From positions 1 to 36,834 of the forward strand of contig CAMBZR010000028.1 in the NCBI GenBank assembly GCA_945872285.1: DNA of 36,834 bases, written 5' to 3'. Origin of the DNA: Bordetella parapertussis. GTDB lineage: Bacteria > Pseudomonadota > Gammaproteobacteria > Burkholderiales > Burkholderiaceae_B. Each line of letters opens with the position of its first letter. Within the stretch, counting starts at the first letter, position 1. Below the pieces are notes generated by a model. That model was not told the DNA's origin. It was given only the letters and a program-made list of their open reading frames with translations, and searched no databases. Position numbers and translations under genes: made by a program. Positions 34,045-36,834 of the stretch are shown here, in pieces.

Positions 34045-35050
34045 CTTAAGTGATCCTGCTGCGATGTCTAAGACTGAAAATCCTGTGCTGCTTGAAGTCC
34101 GTCACCTGCAAAAATTCTTTCCGATTAAAACGGGTCTGTTTAGCAGGGTGAGCGGTCACGTGCACGCGGTGGATGATGTGTCGTTTTCAATTCGCAAAGG
34201 CGAAACGCTTGCCTTAGTCGGTGAGTCGGGTTGCGGGAAGTCGACGGTAGGTCGCTCGATCTTGCGTTTGTTTGATTTGACTGCGGGCGAGGTTTGGTTG
34301 GATGGCGTTCGCATCGATTCGTTAAGCGCCAGTACTTTGCGTCCGCTGCGCAAACGCATACAAGTTATTTTTCAAGATCCCTTTTCCAGTCTGAACCCCA
34401 GAATGCGGGTGCACGATATTATTGCCGAGCCGATTCGTAACTTTGGTTTAGCGCAGTCTGAGGCCGAGGTTAGCGACCACGTCGCTAAGCTTTTAGAAAA
34501 AGTCCGTTTAAGCAAAGACGCCGGCGCGCGTTGGCCCCATGAGTTTTCAGGAGGTCAGCGTCAACGTATTTGTATCGCACGTGCGCTGGCCGCTGAGCCT
34601 GATCTGATTATTTGTGACGAAGCCGTATCGGCGCTCGATGTCTCGGTAAAGGCACAGATCGTCAATCTGTTGCAAGACCTACAAAAAGAACTTGGTTTGG
34701 CTTTGCTGTTTATTAGCCATGACTTGGCCATTGTTGAGCACATGACCCATCGCGTTGCGGTCATGTATCTTGGCAAAATCGTCGAGCTCGCAGAGCGTCG
34801 CGAGTTATTCTCAGCGCCTTTGCACCCCTACACCAAGGCCTTGTTGTCTGCAGTGCCGGTGCCGGATCCGCAGAAAAAAACTCAGCGTACGGTGCTGCAG
34901 GGCGATGTGCCTAGCCCGATTAAGCGACCAAGCGGCTGTCATTTTCATACCCGCTGCCCGGTCGCGCTCGAGCGTTGCAAAACTGAGGCCCCAGCACAAA
35001 CCGTGCTGGGTTCAGGGCGAATGGTGAGTTGCCACCTGCTCGCGGTTTAA
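34037..35050 (+). CDS. ABC transporter ATP-binding protein, DppF-like
   Basis: From the ATG at 34037, which overlaps the end of the previous gene, the protein has 337 residues. Another ATG at 34064 is possible, and the still longer frame from 34001 lies inside the upstream gene. It begins [20 protein letters not shown], typical of DppF/OppF. Walker A is GESGCGKST, the Q-loop is [16 protein letters not shown], the signature is [15 protein letters not shown] and Walker B is [14 protein letters not shown], with Ala in place of the common Pro in the D-E-P motif. The switch is [11 protein letters not shown]. The C-terminal Cys motif [14 protein letters not shown] is present. It completes the five-gene importer, and its stop is one base from the convergent hydrolase gene. 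Confidence 0.94.
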   Translation: MNNLSDPAAMSKTENPVLLEVRHLQKFFPIKTGLFSRVSGHVHAVDDVSFSIRKGETLALVGESGCGKSTVGRSILRLFDLTAGEVWLDGVRIDSLSASTLRPLRKRIQVIFQDPFSSLNPRMRVHDIIAEPIRNFGLAQSEAEVSDHVAKLLEKVRLSKDAGARWPHEFSGGQRQRICIARALAAEPDLIICDEAVSALDVSVKAQIVNLLQDLQKELGLALLFISHDLAIVEHMTHRVAVMYLGKIVELAERRELFSAPLHPYTKALLSAVPVPDPQKKTQRTVLQGDVPSPIKRPSGCHFHTRCPVALERCKTEAPAQTVLGSGRMVSCHLLAV

Positions 35051-35051
35051 T

Positions 35052-35801
35052 CTAGTTAGGCGCGTGCTTCGTTAGAAACTTACGAATATGCGCGACCGCT
35101 TGCGGGACTAGGCTTGTGGGTTGTTTCCAGGGGTAAAGGCTGACCTCTGCGCCCGGACACAAGTCAACGACTTCTTTGGCAACGACGTACGGGTGATGCA
35201 CGCTGTCATCTGGCAACACCAATGTTGGCGTACTGCACTTGCGCACAAAGTCGCGATCCACCGTAAAGACAAAGTCGCTTCGGTTGGTGTACATGTTGGT
35301 TAAAAACGCATGCGCCATCTCTAGGGTGACCGCAGGGCGCTGCAAGCAAAGTGCGGGCGCCCATTCTTTCATGTTGCCATCGCGAAAGAGCCCAGGCATC
35401 TCTGGCCGAAAGCCGCTAGGCTGCGCGTGAATCGCTGCAACCACACGACCAGGCGCGCGCTTTAGCAGGTTCCAGATGTAAGGGCCGCCAATACAAAAGC
35501 CCATCACCAAGAACTTATCGATGCCAAGGTGATCCATCAAGCCCAGCTGATCGTCGGTGTAGGCGTCCCAAGGACGATCGATTTCGAGTGGCCCTGATGA
35601 GTAGCCCCGATTGGCGTGGCGCGAATCAGCGATGATGCAACGATAGCTGCCCCGAAACTCTTCCATCGGGTCAAATGGCGCAGTCGTTGAACAAAATGCG
35701 GTGGTGGCATTTAGGCCGCCGCCGGGCAAGATCAGCATCGGAAAGCCTGAGCCGACTTCTCGGTAATGGATTTTTGTACTACCTTTTTCGTAAAAGGGCA
35801 T
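35052..35801 (-). CDS. alpha/beta hydrolase fold protein with Cys at the nucleophile position
   Basis: The 249 residues form an alpha/beta hydrolase core: the oxyanion loop LPGGGLN (25-31), the strand ending ADSRHANRGYSSGP (59-71), and the nucleophile elbow MGFCIGGPYIW. In the elbow the usual Ser is Cys103 (G-F-C-I-G-G). An acid is available at Asp198/Asp199, followed by a His pair (202-203). The expected catalytic His near the C-terminus is not evident: LYPWKQPTS occupies the place where relatives have a G-H-x-x motif. A Cys nucleophile is known in dienelactone hydrolase, but that family has other motifs. The enzyme may act on an unusual substrate or be catalytically weak. It is convergent with the ABC operon. 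I claim no substrate. Confidence 0.85.
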   Translation of the reverse strand: MPFYEKGSTKIHYREVGSGFPMLILPGGGLNATTAFCSTTAPFDPMEEFRGSYRCIIADSRHANRGYSSGPLEIDRPWDAYTDDQLGLMDHLGIDKFLVMGFCIGGPYIWNLLKRAPGRVVAAIHAQPSGFRPEMPGLFRDGNMKEWAPALCLQRPAVTLEMAHAFLTNMYTNRSDFVFTVDRDFVRKCSTPTLVLPDDSVHHPYVVAKEVVDLCPGAEVSLYPWKQPTSLVPQAVAHIRKFLTKHAPN

Positions 35802-35969
35802 GATGGTGTCTCTCGGTTGACTTGTTGTTATAGTGGGATGGCGACGTTCTGTGGTTCAAGGTAAAGTTTTTATAGCATTTTGACATAGTGCCGAGCAAAG
35901 ACAAAGACAAGGAGCTGACAAACATGTTCAATGCCCGAGTCGTAAAGATTGTTTCGTCGTCAAAAAGTA

Positions 35970-36065
35970 GTCAAAACAAAAGAGGACTTCATCGCGTTTA
36001 ATCAAAAAGAATTTGAACGCTGGACCTCATTTATTCGAAATAGCGGAATGAAATTGCAAGACTAA
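35970..36065 (+). pseudogene. C-terminal remnant of a Bug family receptor gene
   Basis: Bases 35970-36065 encode VKTKEDFIAFNQKEFERW and then TSFIRNSGMKLQD before TAA. This matches the usual end of Bug receptors (compare AEFVKADYAKWGALVKASGIKL in this window). An in-frame stop at 35943-35945 leaves no room for the other roughly 290 residues and no Bug sequence is seen before it. A small ATG-starting frame at 35924 with GGAG upstream is out of phase with the remnant by one base. The simplest view is a deletion that removed most of a Bug gene. It lies 22 bases before the methyltransferase gene. Confidence 0.75.
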
Positions 36066-36087
36066 GGTTGTGCAAAAAGGATTAATA

Positions 36088-36702
36088 ATGAGTCGGTTAG
36101 CAACGAAGCTTCAACGGTTGGTGTTCAAGATATCGCCGCATCTGGCGATTGCCTTGGGCGTTGAGTTTCCGTTGAAATCGGCCAATCGCCAGTTTTTAGA
36201 GGGTGAAATTTTTGATTATTTAAACGCCTTTTTTACACAGCAAGAACAGCCAGCCAAGTGCCTGTTTTTAGGGACCGATAAGCGTAGCTGGCATTATCCA
36301 AGATGCTTGGCTGCCGAGGTGTTTACGTTGGATATTGAGCCAAAAAAAGCGGTCTATGGCAATCGGGGTCGTCATACGATCGGGTCTGCAGCAGAGCTCG
36401 AAAAACATTATGCATCCGCCTCGTTTGATGTCGTCATCGCCAACGGACTGATTGGCTTTGGCATGAATCAAGAACAAGATTGTGAGGCGCTTTTGAGGGC
36501 TTCGCACGCGGTGCTAAAAGCTGGTGGTCTATTATTAATGGGTTACAACGATGGTGCTGAGTTCGTCAACTTTAAGGTGCGTGAGGCAAAGCACTATCAA
36601 TTATTCGAAGAGGTTGCACCCAATCACAAGGCGCTAACACGCGCGCAGTATGACTTTGGTGATCATATATTTGTATTCTTGAAAAAAAGGAATCACTCAT
36701 GA
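36088..36702 (+). CDS. class I SAM-dependent methyltransferase-like protein
   Basis: The ATG at 36088 follows AAGGA with a seven-base spacing and gives 204 residues; a GTG at 36070 is also open. After an N-terminal helical part of about 70 residues comes a Rossmann-like core: CLFLGTDKRSW in the place of motif I, VFTLDIEPKKAVYG with an acidic residue at the end of strand 2, HTIGSAAELEKHYASASFDVVIANGLIGFG as motif II/III, and HAVLKAGGLLLMGYND. This fits Methyltransf_11-type proteins, although the usual GxGxG loop is weak (LGTDKRS), so SAM binding is likely but not certain. It is flanked by a Bug remnant upstream and a Bug gene that overlaps its stop by four bases. The substrate is unknown. Confidence 0.72.
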   Translation: MSRLATKLQRLVFKISPHLAIALGVEFPLKSANRQFLEGEIFDYLNAFFTQQEQPAKCLFLGTDKRSWHYPRCLAAEVFTLDIEPKKAVYGNRGRHTIGSAAELEKHYASASFDVVIANGLIGFGMNQEQDCEALLRASHAVLKAGGLLLMGYNDGAEFVNFKVREAKHYQLFEEVAPNHKALTRAQYDFGDHIFVFLKKRNHS

Positions 36703-36834
36703 GCATGGCAAAATTTCTCGTCGCTTTTGTGCTGTGTAGTGCAGCGTTTACAAGCCTCGCGCAAACCTGGCCCACCGCGCGGCCTGTTAAAGTGATTGTG
36801 CCCTCGGCGCCTGGCGGTAGTTCTGATCCCCTGG
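36699..36834 (+). CDS. Bug family (TctC-like) receptor, 5' part only (runs off window)
   Basis: An open frame begins with ATG at 36699, overlapping the methyltransferase stop as ATGA, with AAGGAA six bases upstream. It reads MSMAKFLVAFVLCSAAFTS, a signal peptide, then the Bug signature PTARPVKVIVPSAPGGSSDPL at the window edge. A second ATG lies two codons downstream. Only the first 45 codons are visible. The overlap suggests translation coupled to the methyltransferase gene. It might be the intact counterpart of the remnant at 35970-36065. Confidence 0.85.
   Translation, partial: MSMAKFLVAFVLCSAAFTSLAQTWPTARPVKVIVPSAPGGSSDPL

Noticed and set aside
35879..35908. TTGACA at 35880 as a promoter for the right-end genes
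   Set aside because: The sequence 17 bases downstream (AAAGAC) is a poor -10 element.
1..36834. tRNA, rRNA, insertion sequence, phage or defence genes
   Set aside because: None recognised on either strand. All long frames are accounted for by metabolic, transport or signalling families.

Overview
This looks like a chromosomal segment from a betaproteobacterium of the order Burkholderiales, probably Alcaligenaceae-like. The reasons are the rpe-gph-trpEGDC gene order with apaG and mltA diverging from rpe, the ubiH-family/dsbC pair, and four genes or gene pieces of the Bug (TctC-type) periplasmic receptor family, which is expanded in that group. GC content is moderate, and several starts appear to be TTG or GTG. 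I saw no tRNA, rRNA, CRISPR, transposase or phage gene. The genus call is inference.

Layout. 1-1075: 3' part of a MidA-family methyltransferase, running off the left edge. 1066-6704 (minus): rpe, gph, then trpE-trpG-trpD-trpC. Between gph and trpE lies a complete-looking ribosome-mediated trp attenuator: a 23-residue leader peptide with Trp-Arg-Trp-Trp, competing hairpins and a terminator. It was missed by simple ORF calling and is the best regulatory find here. 6776-12695 (plus): apaG, mltA, a UbiH-family hydroxylase, dsbC, a D-2-hydroxyacid dehydrogenase and an AI-2E-family membrane protein. 12748-16618 (minus): lldD-like lactate dehydrogenase, YqhA-like protein, DUF4337 protein and PhoD-type phosphatase. 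They are divergent from an MFS transporter at 16919-18145.

18142-25049 is a long minus-strand run. In transcription order it holds a solute-binding protein without a signal peptide, a Bug receptor, an HD-GYP/PAS membrane protein, a sensor histidine kinase split in two by a frameshift at a T5 run, an SDR oxidoreductase, a small lipoprotein and a beta-carbonic anhydrase. 25152-28121 holds a DUF985 cupin, a degenerate tandem repeat, a DMT-type membrane protein, cytochrome b561 and an Old Yellow Enzyme. A strong hairpin terminator follows, then a second Bug receptor (minus).

29491-35050 is a complete peptide/nickel-type ABC importer (Tat-exported binding protein, two permeases, two ATPases) with an unusual pair of overlapping inverted repeats after the binding-protein gene. 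It is followed by a convergent alpha/beta hydrolase with a cysteine at the nucleophile position. The right end has a C-terminal remnant of a Bug gene, a small methyltransferase-like gene, and the 5' end of another Bug gene overlapping it by 4 bases.

Most of the window is ordinary metabolism and transport. I found no clear defence or mobile system. The items most worth a second look are the trp leader, the split kinase beside the HD-GYP gene, the Bug remnant, the tandem repeat, and the palindromic intergenic region before the ABC importer.
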